The translations under genes and the position numbers were made by a program. Below the pieces are notes generated by a model. It made no database searches. It was not told where the DNA came from and worked only from the letters and a program-made list of their open reading frames with translations. Positions 17,568 through 26,406 of a DNA stretch of 64,000 bases are shown piece after piece. Source of the DNA: Chitinophagaceae bacterium PMP191F (GTDB taxonomy: Bacteria > Bacteroidota > Bacteroidia > Chitinophagales > Chitinophagaceae); contig LGYU01000022.1 in assembly GCA_001302245.1 (NCBI GenBank), positions 1 to 64,000 of the forward strand. The letters run 5' to 3'. Within the stretch, counting starts at the first letter, position 1; every line of letters starts with the position of its first letter.

Positions 17568-20267
17568 ATGATGAAGATTCATTTCTATATACGTTTTTAT
17601 ACTCATGTGGGCCAGACAATGGCGGTCATGGGCAATACAGACGAGCTGGGTAATAACCATACAGAACAAGCGCTGCAACTTACCTGGCTCAACAATGATT
17701 TCTGGTATGGCACAGTGCAGTTGGATACGCATCAACATGAAAAAATACAATATAAGTACTTGCTGCAGAATGATGATGGTACGCATGTAATGGAATGGGG
17801 TGACGACCGAATACTATATACTACCAGGCTGCAGGGGGCTGATGAATTACAACTGATCGATACCTGGAACCATGCCGGTGAATATGAAAATGCTTTTTAT
17901 ACCGATCCCTTCCAGAAAATATTGCTGGCACCTAACCGTACCAATTTTAAAGTAAAACAGCCGAAACACTATTCACATATCTTCAAAGTAAAAGCGCCCT
18001 TACTGGCAAAACACGAGATATTGTGTTTGCTGGGTAGCGGTGCTGTGTTGGGCGAATGGAAGACAGCCGCTCCCATAATGCTGGAGCGGGAGAATGGATG
18101 GTGGAGTGTGGCACTGGAATTGCCCAAAGAGTCATTTCCCTTGTCTTACAAATATGGTGTCTATAATGCCAAAGAAAAGACATTTGTAAAATTTGAGGAA
18201 GGCAGTAACCGCCTGTTGCATGGCGATGCCCAGCAACAAAAACTTACCATCCTGCACGATGGTTTTGTACACCTGCCCAATACTACCTGGAAAGGCGCTG
18301 GGGTTTCTATCCCTGTTTTCAGTTTACGCAGTAATAAATCGCTGGGCACGGGTGAGTTTACAGATCTGCCGTTGCTGGTAGACTGGGCCCATAAAACCGG
18401 GCTGAAACTGATCCAGATCCTGCCGGTGAATGATACTACTGCCACGCATACCTGGATGGATACCTATCCTTATGCAGCTGTATCAGCCTTTGCACTGCAT
18501 CCCATGTACCTGAACCTGGAGCAGGTGGCTGGTAAAAAGAATGCATCGCTGCTGAAACCGATCAAAAAGAAACAGAAAGAACTGAACGAACTGCCCGAAA
18601 TTCATTACGAAGAAGTGATGAACTGCAAGCTGGGTGTTATTAAAGAACTGTTCGCCCTGCAAAGGGAGGAATTGCTGCAGGATAAGGATTACCTGGACTT
18701 CTTTAAACATCATAAGCACTGGCTGGTGCCTTATGCAGCCTTTTGTTACCTGCGTGATAAATACGGCAGTTCAGATCCAGGGCGATGGAAAACACACAGT
18801 GTGTATGACAAGGCAGCCATTCAGAAACTGGTATCGCCCCGTAACAAACATTTTGACGAAGTAGCCCTGCACTATTTTATACAATACCATCTGCACCTGC
18901 AACTAAAGGATGCAGTAGAATATGCCCATAAAAAAGGCATCATCCTGAAAGGAGATATTCCTATCGGGGTATATCGCTATGGATGTGATGCGTGGACGGA
19001 ACCGGAACTGTATCACATGGATGTACAGGCAGGCGCTCCCCCGGATGATTTTGCGGTAAAAGGACAGAACTGGGGATTCCCTACCTACAACTGGGAACGC
19101 ATGGCTGAAGATGGTTTTGAATGGTGGCATCGCCGGTTTGTACAGATGGCAGATTATTTTGATGCTTTCCGTATTGATCATATCCTGGGATTTTTCCGTA
19201 TCTGGAGTATTCCCCTGCATGCAGTGGAAGGTATTCTGGGATATTTTGTGCGGTCCATACCGATACATGTAAACGAATTTGCACAAAGAGGCGGCTGGTT
19301 TGATTATCGCCGTTTTTGTACCCCTTATATTACGGATGCTGTATTGTGGGAATTGTTTGGCCCCAATGGTGAAAAATTCAAATCTTACCTGCACGATACT
19401 GGCACGGGTGTATACGAACTGAAACAGGAATATGCTACGCAAAGGCAGGTAGAGGCGCATTTTGCTTCACTGGAATCTTCTGATGAGCATGTACATCTTC
19501 GCCAGGGATTGTATGATCTTATTGCGAACGTGCTGTTACTGGAACAGCCTGGCTCCAACGGACAAGAGTTCCATTTCCGTTTTGGTATCGAAAACACCGC
19601 ATCTTTCCGTCACCTGGACGGACATTTGCAACAAATACTGAAAGACCTGTATGTAGATTACTTCTATCGCCGCCAGAATGATTTCTGGATGAAAGAATCC
19701 ATGAAAAAATTACCGGCGCTGAAACAGTCTACCAATATGCTGATCTGTGGTGAGGACCTGGGAATGGTACCGGCCTGCGTACCTGATGTAATGAAACAAC
19801 TAGGTATACTGAGCCTGGAAATACAGCGTATGCCGAAAGACCCTTCACAGGAATTTTTCCGGTTGAACAATGCTCCTTATTTATCAGTAGTAACGCCTTC
19901 CACACACGATATGAGCACCATTCGTGGCTGGTGGGAAGAGGACAGGGTTAAAACACAACGTTTCTTCAATAATGAAATGGGCCAATGGGGTGATGCACCT
20001 TATCATTGTGATGGCTGGATCAACAAAGCCATTGTGCGGCAGCATCTCAATTCGCCTGCCATGTGGGCCATCTTCCAGTTGCAGGATCTGTTGGGAATGG
20101 ATGACGCCATCCGCAGAAGCAATCCGCATGAAGAACGTATTAATGTGCCGGCTAATCCCAAAAACTATTGGCGCTACCGTATGCACATAAGCCTGGAGCA
20201 GTTACTGAAAGAAAAGAACTTCAATGAAGAACTGAAAGAATATGTAGAAGCTGGTGGAAGAGGCTAA
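17568..20267 (+). CDS. malQ: 4-alpha-glucanotransferase with N-terminal starch-binding domains (GH77)
   Basis: I place the start at 17568 (tandem ATG at 17568/17571), because the GTG at 17499 adds 23 residues upstream of the first domain. The ~899-residue enzyme has two CBM20-like starch-binding domains (beginning MKIHFYIRF and again near IFKVKAPLL), then a GH77 catalytic domain. Catalytic residues are visible: nucleophile Asp537 in FRIDHILGF, acid/base Glu729 in GEDLG and Asp781 in STHD. SNKSLGTGEFTDL and GDIPIGVYRYGCDAWTEPEL are also typical. The layout matches the long plant DPE2-like form of MalQ. It transfers maltodextrin segments and releases glucose in the cytoplasm. Terminates at the large hairpin 20338-20374. 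Confidence 0.93.
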   Translation: MMKIHFYIRFYTHVGQTMAVMGNTDELGNNHTEQALQLTWLNNDFWYGTVQLDTHQHEKIQYKYLLQNDDGTHVMEWGDDRILYTTRLQGADELQLIDTWNHAGEYENAFYTDPFQKILLAPNRTNFKVKQPKHYSHIFKVKAPLLAKHEILCLLGSGAVLGEWKTAAPIMLERENGWWSVALELPKESFPLSYKYGVYNAKEKTFVKFEEGSNRLLHGDAQQQKLTILHDGFVHLPNTTWKGAGVSIPVFSLRSNKSLGTGEFTDLPLLVDWAHKTGLKLIQILPVNDTTATHTWMDTYPYAAVSAFALHPMYLNLEQVAGKKNASLLKPIKKKQKELNELPEIHYEEVMNCKLGVIKELFALQREELLQDKDYLDFFKHHKHWLVPYAAFCYLRDKYGSSDPGRWKTHSVYDKAAIQKLVSPRNKHFDEVALHYFIQYHLHLQLKDAVEYAHKKGIILKGDIPIGVYRYGCDAWTEPELYHMDVQAGAPPDDFAVKGQNWGFPTYNWERMAEDGFEWWHRRFVQMADYFDAFRIDHILGFFRIWSIPLHAVEGILGYFVRSIPIHVNEFAQRGGWFDYRRFCTPYITDAVLWELFGPNGEKFKSYLHDTGTGVYELKQEYATQRQVEAHFASLESSDEHVHLRQGLYDLIANVLLLEQPGSNGQEFHFRFGIENTASFRHLDGHLQQILKDLYVDYFYRRQNDFWMKESMKKLPALKQSTNMLICGEDLGMVPACVPDVMKQLGILSLEIQRMPKDPSQEFFRLNNAPYLSVVTPSTHDMSTIRGWWEEDRVKTQRFFNNEMGQWGDAPYHCDGWINKAIVRQHLNSPAMWAIFQLQDLLGMDDAIRRSNPHEERINVPANPKNYWRYRMHISLEQLLKEKNFNEELKEYVEAGGRG

Positions 20268-20337
20268 GGTTGTATGAAACATTCACCAATATTGTTGTAG
20301 CTGGTGAGAAACCAGTCATGGCGTATAGACCGCTTTG

Positions 20338-20374
20338 AAATCATATTGCCGTCCATTGGACGGCAATATGATTT
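20338..20374. terminator. Perfect 17-bp hairpin between convergent genes
   Basis: The arms 20338-20354 and 20358-20374 are exact reverse complements around a 3-nt loop (att). The arms end in aaa/ttt, so it can act as a bidirectional terminator for malQ and the T9SS cargo gene. Confidence 0.8.
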
Positions 20375-20409
20375 ATGATATTAATTGCAGAGGCTTTGGT
20401 CAAACAATA

Positions 20410-21735
20410 TTAAAGAACTGAAAAAGTTCTGACGGTCTGCTGGCCGCTGGCATCTGCTATTTGCAGATAGTAAATACCACGTGTCAATGACTGGGTAGCA
20501 ATAACAGCTTTGTTACTGCCTGCGCTGTATTCTTTTTGTTGTTGCCATACAATAATACCGGCGGTGCTGGCTACCTGCATAGTGACTGTACCACCACGGC
20601 TATTGATAAAATTGCAATACAACACTTCATGCGCCGGATTGGGATATAACTGTGCGGTTGTATTATCGCTGTTACGCGCAGATACTGTTACAATAGCTGA
20701 TAACAGCGTTGCATTATCATAATCTACTTGCCTTAAACGGTAATAACTGGTACCACTCATGGTATTTTTATCTGTGAAAACATAGTGGTGTACTACCGCG
20801 GTGTTAGTACCCGCTATGATACCGATGGAATCAAACCGGTAACCATCTGAAGAACGTTCAATAACAAAATGACGGTTATTATTTTCCTGTTGTGTGGTCC
20901 AGCTTAATTGTACATTACTGTTGCCGTTTGTTACACGGAAATCAGTCAGCGTTACAGGCAGCGGACCATCTACCACAATGGCTTTGCTGAGCGTGGTTAC
21001 ACTGCAGGAGCCATTGCCCAATGCAACTGTAATAGTTCTGGGACCTTTGGTGCTCCATTTTACTGAAGGAACTGCAGCAGTAGATGTAAGTGGTGTGGCA
21101 TTGTCTACAAAATTCCAGTTATATATTACACCGGATGAAGGAACATTATCAACCTTGTAAGTACTATTGATATTGTAAGTAGGGGCAGCAGCGCCGTTAA
21201 TACTGAAAGTAGCGGAAGAATACAGCTCTATATCGTCAAGAATAACACCAAACGTGGTAGTATTATTATAATGCAGAAATTCAATATTTACCTTTTTGTC
21301 TGCTGAATTGGCCGGAACTGTAAATGAATAGGTTTGTGTAGTGAACGCAAACGTGGTATTGGAATATGTTTTATTCACATTGATATACTGCGTGCCGGAT
21401 GATACACCGGTTACTTTAATCGTAATACCGGGACTGGCAGGTACAGTGCCTGAAGTACGGCGTGAGCCTTTAAAGCTTAATGTATAAGTAGTACCGGATA
21501 GAATACACATCTGTTGATTGATACAGCGTTCCATATCAATTTCTGTAGTCATATTGGTGGAACTATTGCCACCATATACCGCTTCACTGTTCAGCTCATA
21601 CGTACAGTTGGTGCTCCAGCCGGTAAAACCCGAACTGAACCCGGAATTGGTAACGAGGTTCTGGGCAGAAAGTCTTGCCGAAAGAAGAGAAACAACACAA
21701 ATAATTACAACACAATAGGGTACATTTGTTTTCAT
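20410..21735 (-). CDS. Secreted carbohydrate-binding-like protein with T9SS type A sorting domain
   Basis: A 441-residue exported protein (signal peptide ending RLSAQ). Residues ~25-175 resemble a CBM4/9-like jelly roll (NSGFSSGFTGWSTN start, VTYTLSFKGSRR-type strands). A PKD-like segment follows (YNWNFVDNATPL, GPRTITVAL), then a linker with LTDFRVTNGNSNVQLSWTT leading to a fibronectin-like stretch. The last ~80 residues are a clear T9SS C-terminal domain: AQLYPNPAHEVLYCNF, a central strand pair and GIYYLQIADASGQ. The protein is therefore predicted to be secreted by the type IX system. No catalytic domain is visible; a binding role is inferred. Confidence 0.85.
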   Translation of the reverse strand: MKTNVPYCVVIICVVSLLSARLSAQNLVTNSGFSSGFTGWSTNCTYELNSEAVYGGNSSTNMTTEIDMERCINQQMCILSGTTYTLSFKGSRRTSGTVPASPGITIKVTGVSSGTQYINVNKTYSNTTFAFTTQTYSFTVPANSADKKVNIEFLHYNNTTTFGVILDDIELYSSATFSINGAAAPTYNINSTYKVDNVPSSGVIYNWNFVDNATPLTSTAAVPSVKWSTKGPRTITVALGNGSCSVTTLSKAIVVDGPLPVTLTDFRVTNGNSNVQLSWTTQQENNNRHFVIERSSDGYRFDSIGIIAGTNTAVVHHYVFTDKNTMSGTSYYRLRQVDYDNATLLSAIVTVSARNSDNTTAQLYPNPAHEVLYCNFINSRGGTVTMQVASTAGIIVWQQQKEYSAGSNKAVIATQSLTRGIYYLQIADASGQQTVRTFSVL

Positions 21736-21897
21736 AAGGGCGTGGATATGCCACCGGATTAGGCAAAACCGTGCCTGTTTGTAACCTGCTATTAAACAAG
21801 TATTTATATTTGCTGTTAATAATGATTCTTTCCCGGTGCAGGATCTGAATTTCCGTATATGGGAATTCTGCCTGTTCTGGCTAAATATAAAGTCTGT

Positions 21898-22926
21898 ATG
21901 AAGGTTAGCTATCGCACTACCAATTTACCCTTTACCTATCCGTTTACTATTTCAAAAGGCACCAAAACCCATCAACCTGCATTGATCGTTGCGCTGGAAT
22001 ATTTTGGCAACGTAGGATATGGCGAGGCACCGGCAATCACTTACTACAATATCCCGGTAGAAAAAATGGTGGAAGACCTGGAACGCAAAAAGATGTTTGT
22101 GGAAAAATTTGCGTTTACTGAACCCGAACGTTACTGGCATTACCTGCATCATTTATATCCACAGAATAACTTCCTGGTGTGCGCGCTGGATATTGCTGCC
22201 TGGGATATGTATGGCAAATTGCGTCGGCAGCCCCTGCACCAGCTCTGGCAACTGGATACCGCTAAAACGCCAGCAACAGATTATACCATCGGCATTGACA
22301 GCATTGAGAACATGGTGACCAAAATGCAGGAAAAACCATGGCCCATCTATAAAATAAAACTGGGTACTCCCGATGATATCGCTATTGTACAGGCATTGCG
22401 CAAACACACCGATGCTGTATTGCGTGTGGATGCTAATGCCGGCTGGACGTTGGAGGAAGCGCTGGAAAAGATCCCCCAACTGAAAGACCTGGGCGTAGAG
22501 TTCATTGAGCAACCACTGGCAAAAGACAATTGGGAAGGTATGAAGGTGTTGTTTAAACAATCATCTTTACCATTGATTGCCGATGAAGCCTGCGTATTGG
22601 AAAGCGATGTAGAAAAATGCTATGGTCATTTTCATGGCATCAATATCAAGCTGACCAAATGCAGCGGCATTACGCCTGCATTGCGTATGATTGAAAAAGC
22701 CCGCTCGCTCAATATGAAAGTCATGGTTGGCAGTATGAATGAAAGTACCATTGGTACAGCGGCTATTGCACATTTATCTCCCTTACTGGATTTTGTAGAC
22801 ATGGATGGTCCTTTATTATTAAAAGAAGATATCGCCACGGGCATCTCCTTCGATAACGGCAAACCTGTTTTTTCCGGCAAACCCGGGCTGGGAGTGGAGC
22901 TGAAGGCGGGTTATGAGCTAGGGTGA
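21898..22926 (+). CDS. Dipeptide epimerase (L-Ala-D/L-Glu epimerase type, enolase superfamily)
   Basis: I prefer ATG 21898 to 21859 because the domain begins MKVSYRTTNLPFTYPF. The 342-residue enzyme has the muconate-lactonizing subgroup layout: a capping domain followed by a TIM barrel with Lys152-Ile-Lys154, metal ligands Asp178 (VDANAGW), Glu204 (EQPL) and Asp229 (ADEA), and a second catalytic Lys251 (NIKLTKCSG). Two opposed lysines indicate 1,1-proton transfer, i.e. epimerisation. In Bacteroidota such enzymes invert the Glu of Ala-Glu dipeptides from recycled murein, but substrate assignment inside this superfamily by motif alone is unsafe. Followed by a mosaic intergenic repeat. Confidence 0.85.
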   Translation: MKVSYRTTNLPFTYPFTISKGTKTHQPALIVALEYFGNVGYGEAPAITYYNIPVEKMVEDLERKKMFVEKFAFTEPERYWHYLHHLYPQNNFLVCALDIAAWDMYGKLRRQPLHQLWQLDTAKTPATDYTIGIDSIENMVTKMQEKPWPIYKIKLGTPDDIAIVQALRKHTDAVLRVDANAGWTLEEALEKIPQLKDLGVEFIEQPLAKDNWEGMKVLFKQSSLPLIADEACVLESDVEKCYGHFHGINIKLTKCSGITPALRMIEKARSLNMKVMVGSMNESTIGTAAIAHLSPLLDFVDMDGPLLLKEDIATGISFDNGKPVFSGKPGLGVELKAGYELG

Positions 22927-23437
22927 GGTACAGTTGTAAGTTGTAGGTTTTAAGTAGAATACAGCTACGAGCCGGGAGTGGTGAATGTTCAGTGATGAGT
23001 AGTTGTTACGGTATTCGCTCACAGCTCGTGGCCCAAAGCCCGCAGCAGTCAACAATAATTAAACCATTCAACCATCAAACAATAGGGCAGCCATTTTCAA
23101 ATTAGCACATTCTCAAATTTTCAAATCTTCTTTTCATCTCCAAAAACTGTCTACGGGTCAAATGGATTGGCTGACTGAGACAGTCCACTTTTTACTTCGC
23201 ATGTAAACCGTCGATAATATGTCTGGTTTCCGCTCAGGGGCAAAATTTTGCCACTTATCCCTAAACAGAGCTGGGCTGTAACCAATATGGGCGTTGCACG
23301 TCCTATTAGCGAATGAATTGATGCGGCCGGTCATCAGTACCATCGGCCTTTCAACATAATAAAATGTACTATGTTTTGCATAGTACTTGCTTTTGAACTG
23401 TAATGGATTACGCAAAGTATCCAGTAAATACTAGAAC
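22927..23437. repeat. Mosaic intergenic repeat, copy C, plus the TonB-receptor leader
   Basis: No gene in these 511 bp. It contains gttgtaggttttaagtag (22940-22957, identical to 8149-8166), a tacgagccggga word (22974-22985) reversed relative to 35789 and 62315, aaccattcaaccatcaaac (23062-23080), and the 36-bp block 23091-23126 shared with 14929-14964. The remaining ~280 bp to the ATG at 23438 are unassigned leader. Confidence 0.8.
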
Positions 23438-25885
23438 ATGAAAAACAAAAAAAGCCTGCTGGCGGGTATAGCCATGATTTTCTTTTCCCTGGCCCAGGCA
23501 CAAACCAAAACCGGTTCAGTAAGTGGTTCCGTAACAGATGTATCGCAGGTTGGCATACACGCCGCAACCGTTAGTCTGCTTAAAGCCAAAGATTCTTCGC
23601 TGGTAAAAATGGCTGCTGCCGATAAGGCCGGAAAGTTTGCCATTGACAATGTACCAGCCGGTAAATACCTGCTACAGGTATCGGCAGTAGGGTACACCAA
23701 AAACTGGGTACAGGTGCCCGAAGTAAATGGCAGTGGCGTAGAGGTGGCGCCGATTGTATTAAATGCAGCTTCCAAAGACCTGAAAGAAGTGACTGTAACA
23801 GCCAGTAAACCGATGGTGGAAATGAAGATGGACAGGATGGTGGTGAATGTGGATGCGGCTGTGACCAACACCGGCTCTACAGCACTGGAAGTACTTGAAA
23901 AATCACCCGGTGTACAGGTTGATAAAGACGGAAATATCAGTTTAAAAGGCAAACAGGGTGTAACGGTAATGCTGGATGGCCGGCCTACTTACCTTACCGG
24001 CGAACAACTGGCCAGTATGCTGAAAGGTATGCAGGCTTCACAACTGGAACAGATCGAGATCATGACCAATCCGCCTGCTAAATATGATGCTGCCGGCAAC
24101 TCGGGTATCATCAATATCAAAACCAAAAAGAATAAGATCAAAGGGTTTAACGGAAATGTGAGCGCAGGTGCCGGACAGGGTTCTTATTTTAGAACCAATG
24201 AAAGCTTCAGCATTAACTACCGTAACAATAAGGTGAACCTGTTCAGCAACTACAGTTACAGTCACTCCAATAGTTTTCAGACACTGGATATTCACCGCCG
24301 TTACAAAAATGATGATGGTTCTACCAACGCTATTTTTGATCAGCACACCTTTATGAAACCCGTGCGCAGCAACAACAACCTGAAAATAGGTATGGACTAT
24401 TACCTGGATAAGAAAACAACGTTGGGTGTTGTGGTGAGTGGTTTTTATAATCCTGAAAAAAGCAGTGTTGAAAATACCAGTTATCTGAAAAGTCCACAGG
24501 GTGTAACAGATTCAATTGTGTATGCTACTTCTTCTACACAAGAGTTGTGGAAGAACGCCAGTGTAAACGTGAACATGCGTCACCAGTTCGATTCCACCGG
24601 TCGGGAGTTGACAGTAGACCTGGACTACCTGGGATATGATGCCAGGCATCAACAACAGTTTTTAAACAGCACACTGACACCAGCCTGGGTTAAAAAGTAT
24701 GATGAAGAATTGAAAGGTGATCTGCCTGTAAACATCAATATCTATACAGCACGTGTTGATTATATCCATCCGCTGAAAAACAATGCAAAACTGGAAGCAG
24801 GTGTTAAAACCAGCTATGTGTCTACCAATAATAAAGCAAACTACTGGTTGATGCAGAATTCACAGTGGGAGGTTGATTACAACAGGACCAATTACTTTAA
24901 CTATAAAGAGAACATCAATGCAGCCTATGTAAGCCTGAATAAGCAGCTTACTAAAAAGCTGGGTGTACAGGCTGGTCTGCGTTTTGAAAATACCAGTTAC
25001 AAAGGTTTTCAGTATGGTAACCCCACCAGGACCGACTCTTCTTTCAAACGTTCTTATAATAACCTATTCCCTACTGTTTATTTTAGCTATAGCCTGAATG
25101 ATAACAACCAGTTTGGCGTATCATACGGCCGCAGGATCGACAGACCGGATTATGAAGATCTGAATCCATTCCAGATGTTCATCGACAAATACACTTACCA
25201 GGTGGGTAATCCGTTCCTGAGACCACAATACACTGATAATATAGAACTGTCGCACATCTTTAAAGGATTCTTATCAACAACACTGAATTACAGCTATTCG
25301 AAAGACATCACCAACGAAACATTTGACCAGGATGGATATGCTACCATTCTCCGTAAAGGAAATATCGGTCGCAGACAAAGTGGTGGAATCGCTGTAAGTG
25401 CGCAATTCCCGGTGACCAAATGGTATACTACTATGATCTATACCAATTATAATTACACCAAATATTCCGGTAAGTTATATGGCGATGATCTGAATGTTTC
25501 TGCTGCCAATTTCATGGTGAATATGAACAACCAGTTCAAATTTAACAAGGGTTGGAGTGCAGAGATCAGCGGCTGGTATCGTACCAAGGGCGTAGAAGGC
25601 CAGATATTGATCAAACCAATGGGACAGTTGTCTGCCGGTATTGGCAAACAGGTGCTGAAAGGCAAAGGTTCAATAAGAATGAATGTACGTGATATTTTCT
25701 ATAGCCAGGTGGTAAAAGGTAGCATGGAGTTTAAAGCCACTGAAGCCAGTTTTGTTAACAAACGCGATAACAGGGTAGTGAACCTTACACTGACCTATCG
25801 TTTTGGTAAACCACTTAAAACAACAGTACAACGCAGCAGGAACGGTGCCAGTGATGAACAGAACCGTGTGAAGACCGGCAACTGA
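23438..25885 (+). CDS. TonB-dependent receptor-like outer-membrane protein (CarboxypepD_reg-like plus barrel)
   Basis: An 815-residue exported protein (signal peptide ending LAQAQ). Residues ~25-110 form a carboxypeptidase-regulatory-like beta-sandwich (GSVSGSVTDVSQVGIHAATVS, PAGKYLLQVSAVGY). A plug-like domain follows (EVTVTASKP, GSTALEVLEKSPGVQVDKDG, LDGRPTYL, EIMTNPPAKYDAAG), then a large beta barrel of the OMP_b-brl_3 type with DRPDYEDLNPFQ and NPFLRPQYTDNIELS. It lacks a long TonB box and has no SusD partner, so it is probably not a Sus-type importer; ligand unknown. Ends FGKPLKTT plus a short basic tail. A terminator follows at 25940-25969. Confidence 0.85.
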   Translation: MKNKKSLLAGIAMIFFSLAQAQTKTGSVSGSVTDVSQVGIHAATVSLLKAKDSSLVKMAAADKAGKFAIDNVPAGKYLLQVSAVGYTKNWVQVPEVNGSGVEVAPIVLNAASKDLKEVTVTASKPMVEMKMDRMVVNVDAAVTNTGSTALEVLEKSPGVQVDKDGNISLKGKQGVTVMLDGRPTYLTGEQLASMLKGMQASQLEQIEIMTNPPAKYDAAGNSGIINIKTKKNKIKGFNGNVSAGAGQGSYFRTNESFSINYRNNKVNLFSNYSYSHSNSFQTLDIHRRYKNDDGSTNAIFDQHTFMKPVRSNNNLKIGMDYYLDKKTTLGVVVSGFYNPEKSSVENTSYLKSPQGVTDSIVYATSSTQELWKNASVNVNMRHQFDSTGRELTVDLDYLGYDARHQQQFLNSTLTPAWVKKYDEELKGDLPVNINIYTARVDYIHPLKNNAKLEAGVKTSYVSTNNKANYWLMQNSQWEVDYNRTNYFNYKENINAAYVSLNKQLTKKLGVQAGLRFENTSYKGFQYGNPTRTDSSFKRSYNNLFPTVYFSYSLNDNNQFGVSYGRRIDRPDYEDLNPFQMFIDKYTYQVGNPFLRPQYTDNIELSHIFKGFLSTTLNYSYSKDITNETFDQDGYATILRKGNIGRRQSGGIAVSAQFPVTKWYTTMIYTNYNYTKYSGKLYGDDLNVSAANFMVNMNNQFKFNKGWSAEISGWYRTKGVEGQILIKPMGQLSAGIGKQVLKGKGSIRMNVRDIFYSQVVKGSMEFKATEASFVNKRDNRVVNLTLTYRFGKPLKTTVQRSRNGASDEQNRVKTGN

Positions 25886-25939
25886 TAAGAATACACCAAC
25901 AAACCATGTTTTTTCTCATGTGATATAGCCGTAAAAAGC

Positions 25940-25969
25940 AAAAAGGCCTTGTTTCTACAGGGCCTTTTT
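25940..25969 (+). terminator. Terminator of the TonB-receptor gene (twin 1)
   Basis: aaaaaggccttgt pairs with acagggcctttt around a ttct loop, followed by five T, 55 bp after the stop. Its loop and 3' arm (gtttctacagggccttttt) are repeated at 26196-26214. Confidence 0.85.
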
Positions 25970-26044
25970 CTTTTAACAAAAATTAACACTTGCCCATGAA
26001 ACCTTTTGGCTTTACAAACGTCTTATATATACAAGGAACGAAAG

Positions 26045-26113
26045 ATGAAGAAAGTTATACTAATAGCACTGGTTTTGGTTTACTTGGCAGGATGTGGAAT
26101 CAGCTATATGTAA
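26045..26113 (+). CDS. Micro-lipoprotein (22 residues)
   Basis: An ATG at 26045, preceded by an aagga-type site 7-11 bases upstream, opens a 22-codon frame ending in TAA at 26113. The peptide begins MKKVILIALVLVYLAGC: two lysines, a hydrophobic core and a canonical LAGC lipobox at residues 14-17. After signal peptidase II the mature product would be only six residues long, starting with the lipidated Cys (CGISYM). It resembles entericidin or lysis-type micro-lipoproteins in form only, not in sequence. It lies alone between two near-identical terminators, so it should have its own transcript. Too short for statistical coding support; the lipobox is the evidence. Confidence 0.6.
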   Translation: MKKVILIALVLVYLAGCGISYM

Positions 26114-26189
26114 GCAAACGATAAAATTTTTGTTCTTTATAAAAGCAGTCATACAGTTTTTTCTCATAAGCAGTTAGTTTTGGTTAACG

Positions 26190-26216
26190 GGCCCTGTTTC
26201 TACAGGGCCTTTTTTT
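26190..26216 (+). terminator. Terminator of the micro-lipoprotein gene (twin 2)
   Basis: A perfect 8-bp stem ggccctgt/acagggcc with loop ttct and seven T, 77 bp after the micro-gene stop. The loop and 3' arm copy the terminator at 25940-25969. Confidence 0.85.
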
Positions 26217-26309
26217 ATTGCTATATCCCGGGTTTGCAGAGGAATGTTTCCTGTTTGCAGACAAACAACAATAACATGCATAAAAACAGCTTTATACGTT
26301 TAGCATTTT

Positions 26310-26340
26310 GTTGACAATTAACGGGAATATTTTACGTTTG
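26310..26340 (+). promoter_or_regulatory. Promoter-like element for the DUF4407 gene
   Basis: TTG (26311-26313) and TACGTTTG (26333-26340) with 19 bases between them match the Bacteroidota -33 TTTG / -7 TAnnTTTG consensus well. The gene's ATG is 67 bp downstream. Confidence 0.55.
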
Positions 26341-26406
26341 TATCATGTTCTCCAACTTCAATCCTCCCTTTTTTCAATTTTATTGGTCTGACTTTAAACA
26401 CAACGT

